This document shows, piece by piece, positions 18,032 through 27,877 of a DNA stretch of 64,000 nt. Each line of letters opens with the position of its first letter. Within the stretch, counting starts at the first letter, position 1. Source of the DNA: Rickettsia endosymbiont of Oxypoda opaca (GTDB lineage: Bacteria > Pseudomonadota > Alphaproteobacteria > Rickettsiales > Rickettsiaceae). The DNA lies in the NCBI GenBank assembly GCA_020881235.1, contig JAJIYK010000016.1, positions 1 to 64,000 of the forward strand, in the 5' to 3' direction. Position numbers and translations under genes: made by a program. Below the pieces are notes generated by a model, which saw only the letters and a list, made by a program, of their open reading frames with translations, was not told the origin of the DNA and searched no databases.

Positions 18032-18349
18032 ATGTCAGAAATTTTTACCTATGATCCTTCATTAAAATCAGCATTTTTAAATCTTAAAGTTAAGGCTAGT
18101 GCGAAAGCTAATTCGGTTAATAATTTTATAGCCGTAAATGATAAGCTATATTTAAAATTATCAATTAAAGCGATTCCGGAAAAAGGTAAAGCCAACGTGG
18201 AAATTATTAGTTTTTTATCTAAAGAATGGCGTATTGAAAGGAGTAATTTGACAATTACAAAAGGTCAAACAAGCAATTTAAAGACTATATGGATAAAAAA
18301 TATAGAGCCGGACTATTTAAATTCTTTTTTAAAGCACTATATAGAATAA
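18032..18349 (+). CDS. DUF167/YggU (UPF0235) family protein
   Basis: 105 residues from the ATG at 18032. The open frame reaches back to 17918, but that part is translated repeat, so the inner start is preferred. The conserved segment VKASAKANSVN...LKLSIKAIPEKGKANVEIISFLSKEW is the DUF167 signature (an archaeal/bacterial YggU fold of unknown biochemical role). The ten bases TATGTCAGAA occur twice in tandem (18021-18040), giving two overlapping ATGTCAGAA starts; only the second is in the protein frame. htpG follows 57 bases downstream. Confidence 0.85.
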   Translation: MSEIFTYDPSLKSAFLNLKVKASAKANSVNNFIAVNDKLYLKLSIKAIPEKGKANVEIISFLSKEWRIERSNLTITKGQTSNLKTIWIKNIEPDYLNSFLKHYIE

Positions 18350-18406
18350 CAAGGTTATAAAGCTGTATAGTATTAATGTAAAGGTTTTCAAGATTAGGAT
18401 TTTAAT

Positions 18407-20275
18407 ATGACACAAGAAAAAAAGAAATTTGATACCGAAGTCGGTAAAATTTTAAATTTAATGATTCATTCTCTTTATAGTAATAAAGAAATTTTTATAA
18501 GGGAATTAATTTCTAACTCTTCGGACGCTTGCGATAAACTAAGATATCTATCGCAAAGCAACGCTAGTTTGTTAGGTGACGATAATATTTTAAAAATCAC
18601 CGTTAAAATCGATAAAGATACCGGGCAGATTATTATTCGTGATAACGGTATCGGAATGAATAAAGAGGACTTAATCGAGAATCTTGGAACTATCGCCAGA
18701 TCCGGTACGGCAAATTTCCTCCACAATCTTTCCGGTGATGCTAAGAAAGATAATATGTTGATTGGGCAATTTGGCGTCGGGTTTTACTCCGGTTTTATGG
18801 TAGCTGACAAAATTACCGTTACTTCAAGAAAAGCCGGTGAAAGTAACGTTTATAGCTGGGAATCTGATGGGCTAGGGGAGTATATTATAGCGGATTCTGA
18901 TAGAGAATTTACTAGAGGTACTGAGGTAATTTTGCATGTTAAAAAAGAAGAAGATAGTTACCTTGACCATTTCCGATTAAAACACATAGTTAAAAACTAT
19001 TCCGACCATATAGCAGTACCGATATATTTCTTTGACGAAGCCGGTAATAACGAAATTCAGCTTAATTCCGCTTCGGCTTTGTGGACAAGACCGAAATCGG
19101 AAATCACTGAAGAACAATATAAAGAGTTTTATAAGACTTTATCTTACTCCCTAGATGAGCCTTGGCTTACTATGCATAATAAAAACGAAGGAGCAATAGA
19201 ATTTACTAATTTGCTATTTATTCCGTCAACCAAAACCTACGATTTATTTCATCCGGATCGTAAAAGACGAGTTAAGTTATACATCAAAAGAGTGTTTATT
19301 TCTGATGAGAATATTGATTTAATTCCGTCATATTTAAGATTCTTACGGGGAGTAGTAGATTCAGAAGATTTACCGCTAAATATTAGCCGTGAATCGTTGC
19401 AGCATAATAGTACTCTTGAGAAAATTAAAAATGCTATTACTAAGCGAGTTCTTGGAGAACTTAAGAAAAAGAAAGAAACTTCTCCTGAAGAATATAGCAG
19501 TTTCTGGGCTAATTTCGGTGGAGCATTAAAGGAAGGGCTTTGTGAAGCAACTACCGATCATGAAAAATTATTAGAAGTATGCATATTTAGAAGTGCTTTG
19601 CATAATAAAATGATTAGTTTAGACGAATATATCGCAAATTTTAAAGAAGGACAGAATACAATATATTACCTTAGCGGCGATAACCCTGAAAAATTACTTT
19701 CAAGCCCGCAAATTGAAGGTTTGTTAAGTAAAAATATCGATGTTTTACTCTTCACCGATACCGTCGATGATTTTTGGGTGAATGTTAATAATAACTATAA
19801 AGATTATGCTATTAAATCGGCTACTAGAAGTGATATAGATATCGAAAAAACAATAGGAACTGCTGAAGAAGAAAAAGATACCAAAAAATCTGATGATGAA
19901 TATCAAGAATTAACTAATTATTTCAAAGAAATATTAGGGGATTTAGTAAAAGAAGTAAGAATTTCAAGAAAACTTACCTCAAGCCCTGCATGCCTTGCCG
20001 TTAGTGAGGCTGCTATGGATATACGCATGGAGAGGTTTTTAATTGAACAAAAGCAAATTCTTGCTTCTTCAGCAAAGATTTTGGAATTAAATCCTAAAAA
20101 CAAAATAATAGAAAAAATCTTTAATGATTTAAAAGTGAGTAATAAAAATAACGAAGAGCTAGTTAGGCTAATATTCGATCAGGCTTGTATTTTAGAAGGC
20201 GAACCGGTAGCGGATAGTGGGGCTTTTTCAAAAAGGCTTAACGATATGCTGCAAAAGGCTATATTAAGTGAATAG
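18407..20275 (+). CDS. htpG: Chaperone protein HtpG (Hsp90)
   Basis: 622 residues, the usual bacterial Hsp90 length. The N-terminal GHKL ATPase motifs are complete: [30 protein letters not shown] and [17 protein letters not shown]. The middle domain has [14 protein letters not shown] with the catalytic Arg region. The C-terminal dimer domain ends normally. It acts in the cytosol as an ATP-driven folding chaperone. AGGA precedes the ATG by about 10 bases. I saw no clear sigma-32 promoter in the short gap after the DUF167 gene. Confidence 0.97.
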   Translation: MTQEKKKFDTEVGKILNLMIHSLYSNKEIFIRELISNSSDACDKLRYLSQSNASLLGDDNILKITVKIDKDTGQIIIRDNGIGMNKEDLIENLGTIARSGTANFLHNLSGDAKKDNMLIGQFGVGFYSGFMVADKITVTSRKAGESNVYSWESDGLGEYIIADSDREFTRGTEVILHVKKEEDSYLDHFRLKHIVKNYSDHIAVPIYFFDEAGNNEIQLNSASALWTRPKSEITEEQYKEFYKTLSYSLDEPWLTMHNKNEGAIEFTNLLFIPSTKTYDLFHPDRKRRVKLYIKRVFISDENIDLIPSYLRFLRGVVDSEDLPLNISRESLQHNSTLEKIKNAITKRVLGELKKKKETSPEEYSSFWANFGGALKEGLCEATTDHEKLLEVCIFRSALHNKMISLDEYIANFKEGQNTIYYLSGDNPEKLLSSPQIEGLLSKNIDVLLFTDTVDDFWVNVNNNYKDYAIKSATRSDIDIEKTIGTAEEEKDTKKSDDEYQELTNYFKEILGDLVKEVRISRKLTSSPACLAVSEAAMDIRMERFLIEQKQILASSAKILELNPKNKIIEKIFNDLKVSNKNNEELVRLIFDQACILEGEPVADSGAFSKRLNDMLQKAILSE

Positions 20276-20411
20276 GTTAGAGCGTATTTTATGTTATTCC
20301 CGCGTGGCATTGTTGCGTATCAGAAGCGTTGCAAAAAACAACGCCTTCGTGGTTTCGCAATGACGGATTTTTATTAATTCTCGAGCCATACCAACAATGC
20401 CACCGATACCC

Positions 20412-21074
20412 TCAATGACCCTGATTTTTTGCTTTCCTACTTAACCAATTCTGTAAATAAGACTCAGCAAGCTTAGCATCTTCAATCACTATAACATTCT
20501 CGGCATTTCTCGTATCAGCCGATACGGTAAAATTAAACGAGCCGGTAATGACTTTTTGTTTATCGATAATTATCACTTTATTATGAGCAATGCCGGGTAC
20601 TTTATCTATGCCGACATCAATTTTTGCTCTTTGTAATTCATGTATTTTAGAAAATTTTTGCTTCAAATTGCTTCGATCGAGTAATATCCTGACTTTAACT
20701 CCTCTAGCTTGTGCCTTAATTAAAGCGTTGGTAATTAAAGGGTCACTCATACCGTATGCCTGCATATAAATAGAGCTTTGTGCTTTATCAATTTCATTCG
20801 CTATAAATTTAGTGCAGCCGGAGGGGGGCGTAAAGCAGGTATTGACTTTACTTTTTGAAATTTGTGATATTTTATAGTTTAGCGGTTTTTCATTACTTGG
20901 TTCTTGGGAATCACCGAGTGAAGTCGGCTTAACTATATTACCGGATGGAGAAAAATTAACTTGAAATAAATCGGTAAAATAATTAGGATTTTCTAAGTAA
21001 GAACCAAGAGCAATTCCTAAAATAAAGATAATTACTATTTCCGTAATTTTTCGAATATAATTCTTTTTTTTCAT
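20412..21074 (-). CDS. pld: Phospholipase D family protein (single HKD motif)
   Basis: 220 residues. An N-terminal membrane segment or uncleaved signal (IVIIFILGIALGSYL, about 13-27) is followed by a PLD-like domain with one HKD motif, HNKVIIID, then GSFNFTVSADTRNAEN. One HKD per chain implies a dimeric active site as in Nuc-type endonuclease/PLDs. The rickettsial Pld is a known secreted phospholipase linked to phagosome escape and virulence; I assign the gene by similarity and by its position next to phaC. A family C repeat follows upstream. Confidence 0.9.
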   Translation of the reverse strand: MKKKNYIRKITEIVIIFILGIALGSYLENPNYFTDLFQVNFSPSGNIVKPTSLGDSQEPSNEKPLNYKISQISKSKVNTCFTPPSGCTKFIANEIDKAQSSIYMQAYGMSDPLITNALIKAQARGVKVRILLDRSNLKQKFSKIHELQRAKIDVGIDKVPGIAHNKVIIIDKQKVITGSFNFTVSADTRNAENVIVIEDAKLAESYLQNWLSRKAKNQGH

Positions 21075-21137
21075 TAGGTTTTATAAATAATTATATTTTC
21101 CACAAAACATAGTGTATGTAAGTAAAAGTGTACTCTA

Positions 21138-21276
21138 TGTCATTCCCGCGAAGGCGGGAATCCAGAAAAATTATAGTTATTACTTCATTTATTTCAGTAT
21201 CTATTACAAAAAGATGCGGCAAACTTGTTCAGCATGACAAAGAAAAGTCTGGATTCCCGCCTCCGCGGGAATGACA
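21138..21276. repeat. Palindromic repeat, family C
   Basis: TGTCATTCCCGCGAAGGCGGGAATCCAG at the left and CTGGATTCCCGCCTCCGCGGGAATGACA at the right, with a centre containing TTATTTCAG and TTCAGCATGACAAAG. It separates pld and phaC. Confidence 0.85.
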
Positions 21277-21314
21277 TAGGAGGCGAATCCAGAAAAATTC
21301 GCTTGTATCAAGCT

Positions 21315-23084
21315 TTATGAATGACGCTGTACTTTATTCCTTACGTAACTACCGGGGGCTTCTTCAATGGTTGTTAGGTTTTTATAATCTATCGATTTTT
21401 TAAGCTCTATATTATTATTTTTTTGTAACCAATCAAGCCAATAGATCCACCAAGATCCTTTATGTTCTTTAGCTGTCATAAACCAGTCTTCGCTGCTAAG
21501 CAATAAATCATCATGAGTACGATAATTATATTTAGATGTTGCCGGAGGGTTAACTATTCCTGCTATATGCCCTGAATCCGTTAAGCAGAAAACTTTATTG
21601 CCGTTTAGTAACTTCATTCCTTCATATACCGAACGCCAAGGAGCTATATGATCATCTTTTGCGGCAATACAAAAAGAATTGCAATCGATATTGCTTAAAT
21701 CTATAGGCATGCCTAGTAACGACAAAGCATTCGGTTCTTTTAGTAAATTGTTAAGATACATATTGCGTAAATAATAGCTGTGCATTTTTGCCGGCAGATT
21801 AGTATGGTCGGCATTCCAATATAATAAGTCAAACGGCATCGGGTTTTTTCCAAGCAAATAATTATTTACGAAGAATGACCAAACTAAATCATTAGCCCGC
21901 AGTAAACTAAAGCTATTCGATAAATATCGCCCGTCAAAATAACCTTTTTGCTTCATATCTTCTTCGATATGCCCTATTGTCGATTCGTTAATAAATACGC
22001 TGACTTCGCCTGGGTGAGTATAATCCAAAAGAGTAGTAAGGAAGGTAGCACTATTAACGCAATCCAATTTTTTTGATTTTAAATAGCTAAGCAAAATAGC
22101 TAAAAAAGTTCCGCCGATACAATAGCCGACAAAGTTAATTTTCTTATAGCCGAGACTCATTACATATTCACAAGGAGCAAGTAAGCCGTCCTTTAAATAA
22201 TCTTCAAAAGTTTTTTCCGACATATCACTATCCGGATTAACCCAAGAAACAAGGAATACTTGAAAATTATTTTCTACTAAATATGATATTAATGAATTAT
22301 GAGCAGATAAATCGAGTATATAATATTTATTGATACAGGGCGGAATAATAAATAACGGTACTGAATGAGTTTGAGCTTTCGGCTCATAACAAATAAGCTG
22401 CATTAAATCATTTTGAAAAACAATTTTCCCTTTTGTCACAGCAATATTTTTTCCTAACTGGAAAGCTGATTTATCAGTAGTATTGATATTTAATAAGTCA
22501 CCGGAATTTTTGATATCTTTCAGAAAATTCTCAAGACCTTGGACAAGATTTTGTCCGCCGCTTTCCAAAGTTTCACGTAAAACCTTAGGGTTACAAAAAG
22601 CAAAATTTGATGGGGAAAATGCATCGATAAACTGCTTTGTTATAAATTCTAAATGTTGTTGTAAATTAGGTGATAATTCATATTGCCGGATATTTTTTTG
22701 TATACATTCTGAAGACATTAAATAAAATTGTTTAACGAAATCAAAATAAGCATTATCTTGCCAAGAGGAATCTTTAAACCTTTTATCTTTATTATCAGGA
22801 GAAAATATAGGTTTTGCCGTGCTACCGACAAATTTTGCACAAGCATTAGAGGTAAGTTCTCTAAATTTCTCTACATACTCAATATTAACCTTACAAAATT
22901 TTTCCGGATTTGCCCAAAATTGCTCAACCATACTGGTGAATATTACCCTGTTTCGGTCACTATCGACTAAGCTACTCGGTATCATACTACCTTTCCCCTG
23001 CATTAACTGAAGAAGAACCTCTTGATATTTATCATTAATTTCTTTTAGATTATTGATTATTTGCTCGCTAGGAATGTTATGCAT
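21315..23084 (-). CDS. phaC: Poly(3-hydroxyalkanoate) synthase (class I PhaC)
   Basis: 589 residues, the length of class I synthases. It polymerises 3-hydroxyacyl-CoA into storage polyester on granules. The N-terminal ~200-residue PhaC-specific region precedes an alpha/beta hydrolase core. The lipase-like box reads GYCIGG (nucleophile Cys near residue 318) and the catalytic Asp lies in AAKDDHIAPWRS. The catalytic His is in DSGHIAGIVNPP, and WWIYWLDWLQ lies near the C-terminus. The active site looks intact. A thiolase and a second, shorter PhaC-like protein are encoded about 9-12 kb away; no acetoacetyl-CoA reductase is in the window. Confidence 0.94.
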   Translation of the reverse strand: MHNIPSEQIINNLKEINDKYQEVLLQLMQGKGSMIPSSLVDSDRNRVIFTSMVEQFWANPEKFCKVNIEYVEKFRELTSNACAKFVGSTAKPIFSPDNKDKRFKDSSWQDNAYFDFVKQFYLMSSECIQKNIRQYELSPNLQQHLEFITKQFIDAFSPSNFAFCNPKVLRETLESGGQNLVQGLENFLKDIKNSGDLLNINTTDKSAFQLGKNIAVTKGKIVFQNDLMQLICYEPKAQTHSVPLFIIPPCINKYYILDLSAHNSLISYLVENNFQVFLVSWVNPDSDMSEKTFEDYLKDGLLAPCEYVMSLGYKKINFVGYCIGGTFLAILLSYLKSKKLDCVNSATFLTTLLDYTHPGEVSVFINESTIGHIEEDMKQKGYFDGRYLSNSFSLLRANDLVWSFFVNNYLLGKNPMPFDLLYWNADHTNLPAKMHSYYLRNMYLNNLLKEPNALSLLGMPIDLSNIDCNSFCIAAKDDHIAPWRSVYEGMKLLNGNKVFCLTDSGHIAGIVNPPATSKYNYRTHDDLLLSSEDWFMTAKEHKGSWWIYWLDWLQKNNNIELKKSIDYKNLTTIEEAPGSYVRNKVQRHS

Positions 23085-23146
23085 ATATTTGGTTTTGTTT
23101 TATATTTATGTTAAGTGTGTAGATTGTCATTACTAGAAGGTATCGG

Positions 23147-23297
23147 CGTTGTTGCATGGCTCGAATTTTTGCAAAGCGTTCGGTGTCATTCTAGTTCCTT
23201 GATCACGGCATCCAGTCTTTTTATTAAGGTTTTTTCTGGATACCGTGGTCAAGCCACGGTATGACATTGGAGTCATTTCTCGAGCCATGCAACAACG
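23147..23297. repeat. Palindromic repeat, family A
   Basis: CGTTGTTGCATGGCTCGAA at the left and CGAGCCATGCAACAACG at the right, with the standard two inner hairpins (the left one altered to TCTAGTTCCTTGATCACGGC). Reverse frames over it encode the recurring peptide SYRGLTTVSRKNL and are repeat shadows. Confidence 0.87.
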
Positions 23298-23327
23298 CTC
23301 CTTGCAATGACGTTTTGGCAATTAACC

Positions 23328-24806
23328 CTACAAGTTTAAACTATCCCACATACTATTAACCTTGTCGATAACTTCTTGAGTCATCTCTATTTTTTCACCC
23401 CATTTTCTATTAGTCTCCGGGGATATTTTGTTAGTTGCGTCTATTCCCATCTTACTACCGAGACCGGACACGGGCGATGCGAAGTCTAAATAATCTATCG
23501 GCGAATTATCGATAAAAGTGGTATCTCGTGCCGGATCGCTTCGAGTAGCAATAGCCCAAATTACTTCTTGCCAGTTGCGAATATTAATATCCTCATCGAC
23601 GACGATAATAAATTTACTATACATAAATTGCCGTAAATATGACCAAATTCCCAGCATTATTCTTTTTGCCTGACCTGGATAGGATTTTCGTATTGAAACA
23701 ACGGCTACTCTATATGAACAACCTTCCGGAGGCAGCCAGAAATCAACAATTTCAGGAAATTGTTGTTGAATTAGCGGGATGAAAATTTCATTCAACGCTT
23801 CACCGAGTATTGAAGGTTCGTCAGGCGGTTTACCGGTATAAGTGCTTAAATATATAGGGTTCTTTTTCATAGTAATAGTTTTTACAGTAAATACCGGAAA
23901 ATCTTCGATATCGTTATAATAACCGGTATGATCGCCAAACGGTCCTTCCGGTAAATACTCGTCTAGGCTTACATAACCTTCAATAACAATTTCACTATGA
24001 GCAGGTACTTTCAAAGCAATATTTTTACAATTTACCAATTCTATTTTTTGATTGCCGAGCAAACCGGCAAAATTATATTCAGAAATATTTTCCGGTAGCG
24101 GCATAACGGCAGCTAGCGTTACTGCAGGATTTGCCCCTATAACTATCGCAGCAGGAAACGGTTCTTTTTTGCTCTTTTTCCAACGTTTATGATGTTCTGC
24201 TCCACCTCGAAGCTTTAGCCAACGCATTAATAGCTTATTAGGAGCTATTACTTGCATCCGATATATACCGAGATTATAATTATCTACTTTATCTTCACTA
24301 GGTCCTTTAGTTACCACAATCGACCAAGTAATTAAAGGTGAAGCGTCAAGAGGCCAACATTTTTGAATCGGCAATATATTAATATCCGGCTGCTCAATAA
24401 CGATTTCTTGACATTCGGCTTTTGAAACAGTTTTTGGCGACATAGCAAATATTCGCTTAGCTAGCGGTAGCATCGAAAAGGTTTCTTTAAGAGATGCAGG
24501 AGGTTCGGGTTGTTTGAGGAATGCTAATAATTTGCCAAATTCTCTAAGTTCTGTAGGGGTGTTTAATTTTAGCCCCATGCTAATACGCTCTAAGCTAGCA
24601 TATAGATTAGTTAAAACAGGAAAAGAGGACTTTGTGCCGTCACATTTTATGACATTTTCAAAAAGTAATGCCGGACCACCTTGTGCAAGTGACCTTCTGC
24701 TAATTTCCGTAATCTCTAAATCAGCTTGAACTTCGATAGATATACGTTTTAACTGACCGTTTTTTTCTAGAAATTCTAAAAATTGCGGTAAATCCCGAAA
24801 GCTCAT
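23328..24806 (-). CDS. ubiD: UbiD-family decarboxylase (4-hydroxy-3-polyprenylbenzoate decarboxylase)
   Basis: 492 residues, matching UbiD. It removes the carboxyl group of the prenylated 4-hydroxybenzoate in ubiquinone synthesis, using prenylated FMN made by UbiX. Visible signatures are [20 protein letters not shown] at the N-terminus, [31 protein letters not shown], and the [20 protein letters not shown] segment near the C-terminus. It is followed upstream on the same strand by a DUF2442/DUF4160 pair after 39 bases. Confidence 0.95.
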   Translation of the reverse strand: MSFRDLPQFLEFLEKNGQLKRISIEVQADLEITEISRRSLAQGGPALLFENVIKCDGTKSSFPVLTNLYASLERISMGLKLNTPTELREFGKLLAFLKQPEPPASLKETFSMLPLAKRIFAMSPKTVSKAECQEIVIEQPDINILPIQKCWPLDASPLITWSIVVTKGPSEDKVDNYNLGIYRMQVIAPNKLLMRWLKLRGGAEHHKRWKKSKKEPFPAAIVIGANPAVTLAAVMPLPENISEYNFAGLLGNQKIELVNCKNIALKVPAHSEIVIEGYVSLDEYLPEGPFGDHTGYYNDIEDFPVFTVKTITMKKNPIYLSTYTGKPPDEPSILGEALNEIFIPLIQQQFPEIVDFWLPPEGCSYRVAVVSIRKSYPGQAKRIMLGIWSYLRQFMYSKFIIVVDEDINIRNWQEVIWAIATRSDPARDTTFIDNSPIDYLDFASPVSGLGSKMGIDATNKISPETNRKWGEKIEMTQEVIDKVNSMWDSLNL

Positions 24807-24845
24807 AAAATACTCAAAAAGTTAGATGAGAAATATTCACAGAGC

Positions 24846-25091
24846 CTAATTGTTCACAGAACCTAAATTTTCTTTTAAAAATTCAGGAGCAAAATCAGCA
24901 CCGTTAGGCCATGTTACAGTTTGGAGTTCTTGATCAAGTATTACTTTATTGAATATATTTTTATCTTTTAGCGGCTCAAAAATCAATCCTTTCAAATGTG
25001 GATATAAATCTATAATCCCGTTTGTACCGTCATCAAAAGATAATTTCAGAGAATAATCTTTAAGATATTTTACTTCTGTTACATGTAACAT
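24846..25091 (-). CDS. DUF2442 family protein, likely partner of the adjacent DUF4160 gene
   Basis: 81 residues with the DUF2442 pattern: VTEVKYLKDYSLKLSFDDG, IIDLYPHLKG, FEPLKD, FNKVILDQELQTVTWPNGADFAPEFL. In many bacteria DUF2442 genes sit directly after DUF4160 genes, a pairing proposed to be a toxin-antitoxin-like module. Here the gap is 3 bases. The biochemical role is unknown. The pair is codirectional with ubiD and lptF. Confidence 0.85.
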   Translation of the reverse strand: MLHVTEVKYLKDYSLKLSFDDGTNGIIDLYPHLKGLIFEPLKDKNIFNKVILDQELQTVTWPNGADFAPEFLKENLGSVNN

Positions 25092-25094
25092 TTC

Positions 25095-25352
25095 TTACTC
25101 CAAGGGTGCTATAGGTTTTAGAGGCTCTCCATTTTGGGTTCGACGCCAATTTTCTAATAATTCTTCTTTATGTAAACTAAGCCATTCTATAACTAATTGT
25201 AAAGCTTTTTTAGGAAAATTCCCTTCAATTATAATACCTTCTATTGAAACTATTATTTCATAATCTCCATATTTAGCATGAAAATGAGGGGGATTATGGT
25301 CGTTCCAATACATCATAATTACAATACCAAAAAAACGACTAATTACAGGCAT
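25095..25352 (-). CDS. DUF4160 family protein (TA-like module, first gene)
   Basis: 85 residues carrying the DUF4160 signature MPVISRFFGIVIMMYWNDHNPPHFHAKYGDYEIIVSIE, including the His-rich NPPHFHAKYG box. The C-terminal WRRTQNGEPLKPIAPLE is also typical. It is the promoter-proximal gene of a two-gene unit with the DUF2442 gene, with a strong predicted promoter 35-60 bases upstream. Whether it is toxin or antitoxin cannot be told from sequence. Confidence 0.85.
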   Translation of the reverse strand: MPVISRFFGIVIMMYWNDHNPPHFHAKYGDYEIIVSIEGIIIEGNFPKKALQLVIEWLSLHKEELLENWRRTQNGEPLKPIAPLE

Positions 25353-25385
25353 CAGAGACTATCTACATAATTTTAAAGTTATTAA

Positions 25386-25414
25386 AATATATTCTTAAGC
25401 TTTCATTACGTCAA
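25386..25414 (-). promoter_or_regulatory. Promoter of the DUF4160/DUF2442 pair
   Basis: On the reverse strand TTGACG (25414-25409), a 17-base spacer and TATATT (25391-25386) form a near-consensus sigma-70 promoter upstream of the start at 25352. Confidence 0.6.
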
Positions 25415-25434
25415 GCTATGCTTTTATAGTGAAT

Positions 25435-26511
25435 TCAGTTACGTAAAAATAAATATAACCCTATTACTATAGCAACAAATATATTAAGATAACAAGGAAA
25501 GATAAAACTTAAATCCTTAGAAGCAAAATTTTGAAGAGTGAAATGTAGAGAAGTAACGGCTAACACCGAAAGAGCCGCAAGTAAAATCGGCATTAATGTG
25601 GATTTTCTACTGTAAGGATATTTAAAAAAAACAGCCAAAGCTAAAAAAGTCAAGGCAAAATTATATAGCGGCCACAGCAATCTTTGATGCCCTTCAGCAA
25701 TTAATTTAATTTTTTTCTGCGTCAGAAGTTCAGTATCCGGCTGTAATAATTCTTTAATATAATACTCGTTAATGTCTCGGTTATGTTTATTTCTTTCGTG
25801 AGCTAGAGGGTTATCGCTACTTAGCCTTACTATCAATGCATTAAATGACAATTGAGTTAAATTACCGTTATTGTCGTATATTTGTCTTATTCCTTTATCT
25901 AATTCAAATACCGGATCGTTATCATATATACTTAATGTACCTGATTCGGCAAATAATATAGAAGGATTTTCAAGATTTCGGCTATCGAAAACTATTAAGC
26001 CGGACATAACGTTATTAGCTAATTTTTTATCAATATAAATAGTAATGTCTTTTGATATTTTATTAAAAATTTTCTCCTCTATCATATTGGAAATATAGTT
26101 ATTTTTTATAAAACTTAAGCGGGATTTTAAATTTATATAAGATAAAGGCATGGCAGTAGAAGATAGATAGTAAGCAAATAACGTTACTATAAGTGCAATA
26201 TATAAAGCAGGTTTAGCTAACTGCAGGTTATTTACGCCCGAGGCTTGCAATATGATTAACTGCCTAGCTGTTTTTAAATCGTTATACGTATAAATAACGG
26301 CAATAACGGTTATTATCGGCAATAAAACAAATAATAAAGAAGGCAATACTAGGATTATCAAATTAAAAAAATCGGTAATTTTTATACCTTTATCAAAGAG
26401 ATATAAAAGCTTTAATATTTGGGTGATCCATACCAAACTAGTTACCGAAAAAGTAACCGTGACAAGCAACGGAAAGATACTTCTTATAAAATATTTTTGA
26501 TATAATAACAT
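25435..26511 (-). CDS. lptF: LptF/LptG-family permease (YjgP/YjgQ), probably LptF
   Basis: 358 residues with six membrane segments in the LptFG pattern: three N-terminal (about 10-35, 45-75, 98-120), a periplasmic beta-jellyroll region (~130-265), and three at the C-terminus (YSRKSTLMPILLAAL and following). With LptG and LptB it extracts lipopolysaccharide from the inner membrane. The DLKTARQLIILQASGVN coupling-helix segment after the second helix is typical. LptF and LptG cannot be separated with certainty by eye; the other paralogue is not in the window. Confidence 0.85.
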   Translation of the reverse strand: MLLYQKYFIRSIFPLLVTVTFSVTSLVWITQILKLLYLFDKGIKITDFFNLIILVLPSLLFVLLPIITVIAVIYTYNDLKTARQLIILQASGVNNLQLAKPALYIALIVTLFAYYLSSTAMPLSYINLKSRLSFIKNNYISNMIEEKIFNKISKDITIYIDKKLANNVMSGLIVFDSRNLENPSILFAESGTLSIYDNDPVFELDKGIRQIYDNNGNLTQLSFNALIVRLSSDNPLAHERNKHNRDINEYYIKELLQPDTELLTQKKIKLIAEGHQRLLWPLYNFALTFLALAVFFKYPYSRKSTLMPILLAALSVLAVTSLHFTLQNFASKDLSFIFPCYLNIFVAIVIGLYLFLRN

Positions 26512-26585
26512 TGATAATTTATTGTAAATACAGTTTTATGTTATTTCTAAGCAGATATTCAAACGTCATTACGAGCGACCTAAGG

Positions 26586-26756
26586 CGTTGTTATGTGGCT
26601 CATAATTTACCGCATTATAATTATTACAAGTATGGTGTCATACCGTGGCTTGACCACGGTATCCAGAAAAAGCCTTAATAAAAAGACTGGATGCCGTGAT
26701 CAAGTCACGGCATGACACCATACGCTTTGCAAAAATTTGAGCCATGCAACAAGGCC
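26586..26756. repeat. Palindromic repeat, family A
   Basis: Inverted-orientation copy with left end CGTTGTTATGTGGCTC, ACCGTGGCTTGACCACGGT, AT-rich centre, GCCGTGATCAAGTCACGGC and right end GAGCCATGCAACAAGGCC. It separates lptF from tgt. Confidence 0.85.
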
Positions 26757-26791
26757 TGCCCTTGCATAGGAATGACATCGTGAAGCATATC

Positions 26792-27877
26792 CTAACTCAC
26801 AAAATCAAAATCTTTGCCTGCTTCTATATATTCCCTAATTCGGCTCATTAGATTTTGAAAATATGTAAGATTATGCCAAGTCATGAGCATAGAGCCGAGT
26901 ATTTCGCCGACCTTAACCAAATGATGCAAATAAGCTTTAGTATAATTTGTGCAAGCGGGGCAAGAGCAATCAATTTCTAAAGGCTCATTATCGTCGGCAT
27001 ATTTACTATTACGGATATTAACAGTACCGTATTTAGTGAAAGCTTGACCGTTCCGCCCCGATCTTGTCGGGATTACGCAATCAAACATATCTATACCCCT
27101 CTCAACCGCACCGATAATATCAAGAGGCTTACCCACTCCCATTAAATAGCGTGGTTTGTTTTGGGGCAACAAATCAGGGGCATAATCTAGCACTTTAAAC
27201 ATTAATTCCTGCCCTTCACCGACGGCAAGACCGCCGATAGCATAACCTTCAAAATCCAAATCTACTAAATCTTTTGCCGATTCTGCACGTAGTTCTTCAT
27301 AAATTCCTCCTTGCATAATCCCAAATTGACCGTAGCCGTCGCGTTTTACAAAAGCTTCTCGTGATCTATACGCCCATCTAGTCGTTAATTGCATAGAGGT
27401 TTTGGCTTGCTCAAATGTTGCCGGATAAGGTGTGCATTCATCAAACGCCATTGTAATAGTGCTGCCGAGCAAATGCTGTATTTCGGTGGAACGTTCGGGG
27501 GTTAGCATATATTTATCACCGTTAATATGCGAGTTAAAAGCTACGCCTTCTTCAGAGATCTTACACAATTTCGCTAGAGACATTACTTGAAACCCGCCGG
27601 AATCGGTTAATATCGGCTTATCCCAGTTCATAAATTTATGAAGACCGCCAAGGCGAGCTATACGCTCGCTACTTGGTTGCAGCATTAAATGGTAAGTATT
27701 GCCTAGTATCACGTCTGCACCCGTTTCGGCTACTGACTCCGGCAGCATTGCCTTAACCGTTCCCCTGGTACCTACCGGCATAAAGGCAGGGGTACGAATC
27801 TCCCCGTGTGCAGTAGTAATAACGCCGCCCCTGGCTTTGTTATGTTGATGATTTAATTTAAACGAAAATTTTGACAT
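26792..27877 (-). CDS. tgt: tRNA-guanine transglycosylase (queuine tRNA-ribosyltransferase)
   Basis: 361 residues. It exchanges guanine 34 of GUN-anticodon tRNAs for the queuine precursor. Catalytic and substrate motifs are clear: [12 protein letters not shown] with the general Asp, GGLAVGEG, the nucleophilic Asp region [18 protein letters not shown], and the zinc site [16 protein letters not shown]. The start codon overlaps the stop of the upstream helicase gene (TAATG), so translation of tgt may be coupled to that gene. Confidence 0.97.
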   Translation of the reverse strand: MSKFSFKLNHQHNKARGGVITTAHGEIRTPAFMPVGTRGTVKAMLPESVAETGADVILGNTYHLMLQPSSERIARLGGLHKFMNWDKPILTDSGGFQVMSLAKLCKISEEGVAFNSHINGDKYMLTPERSTEIQHLLGSTITMAFDECTPYPATFEQAKTSMQLTTRWAYRSREAFVKRDGYGQFGIMQGGIYEELRAESAKDLVDLDFEGYAIGGLAVGEGQELMFKVLDYAPDLLPQNKPRYLMGVGKPLDIIGAVERGIDMFDCVIPTRSGRNGQAFTKYGTVNIRNSKYADDNEPLEIDCSCPACTNYTKAYLHHLVKVGEILGSMLMTWHNLTYFQNLMSRIREYIEAGKDFDFVS

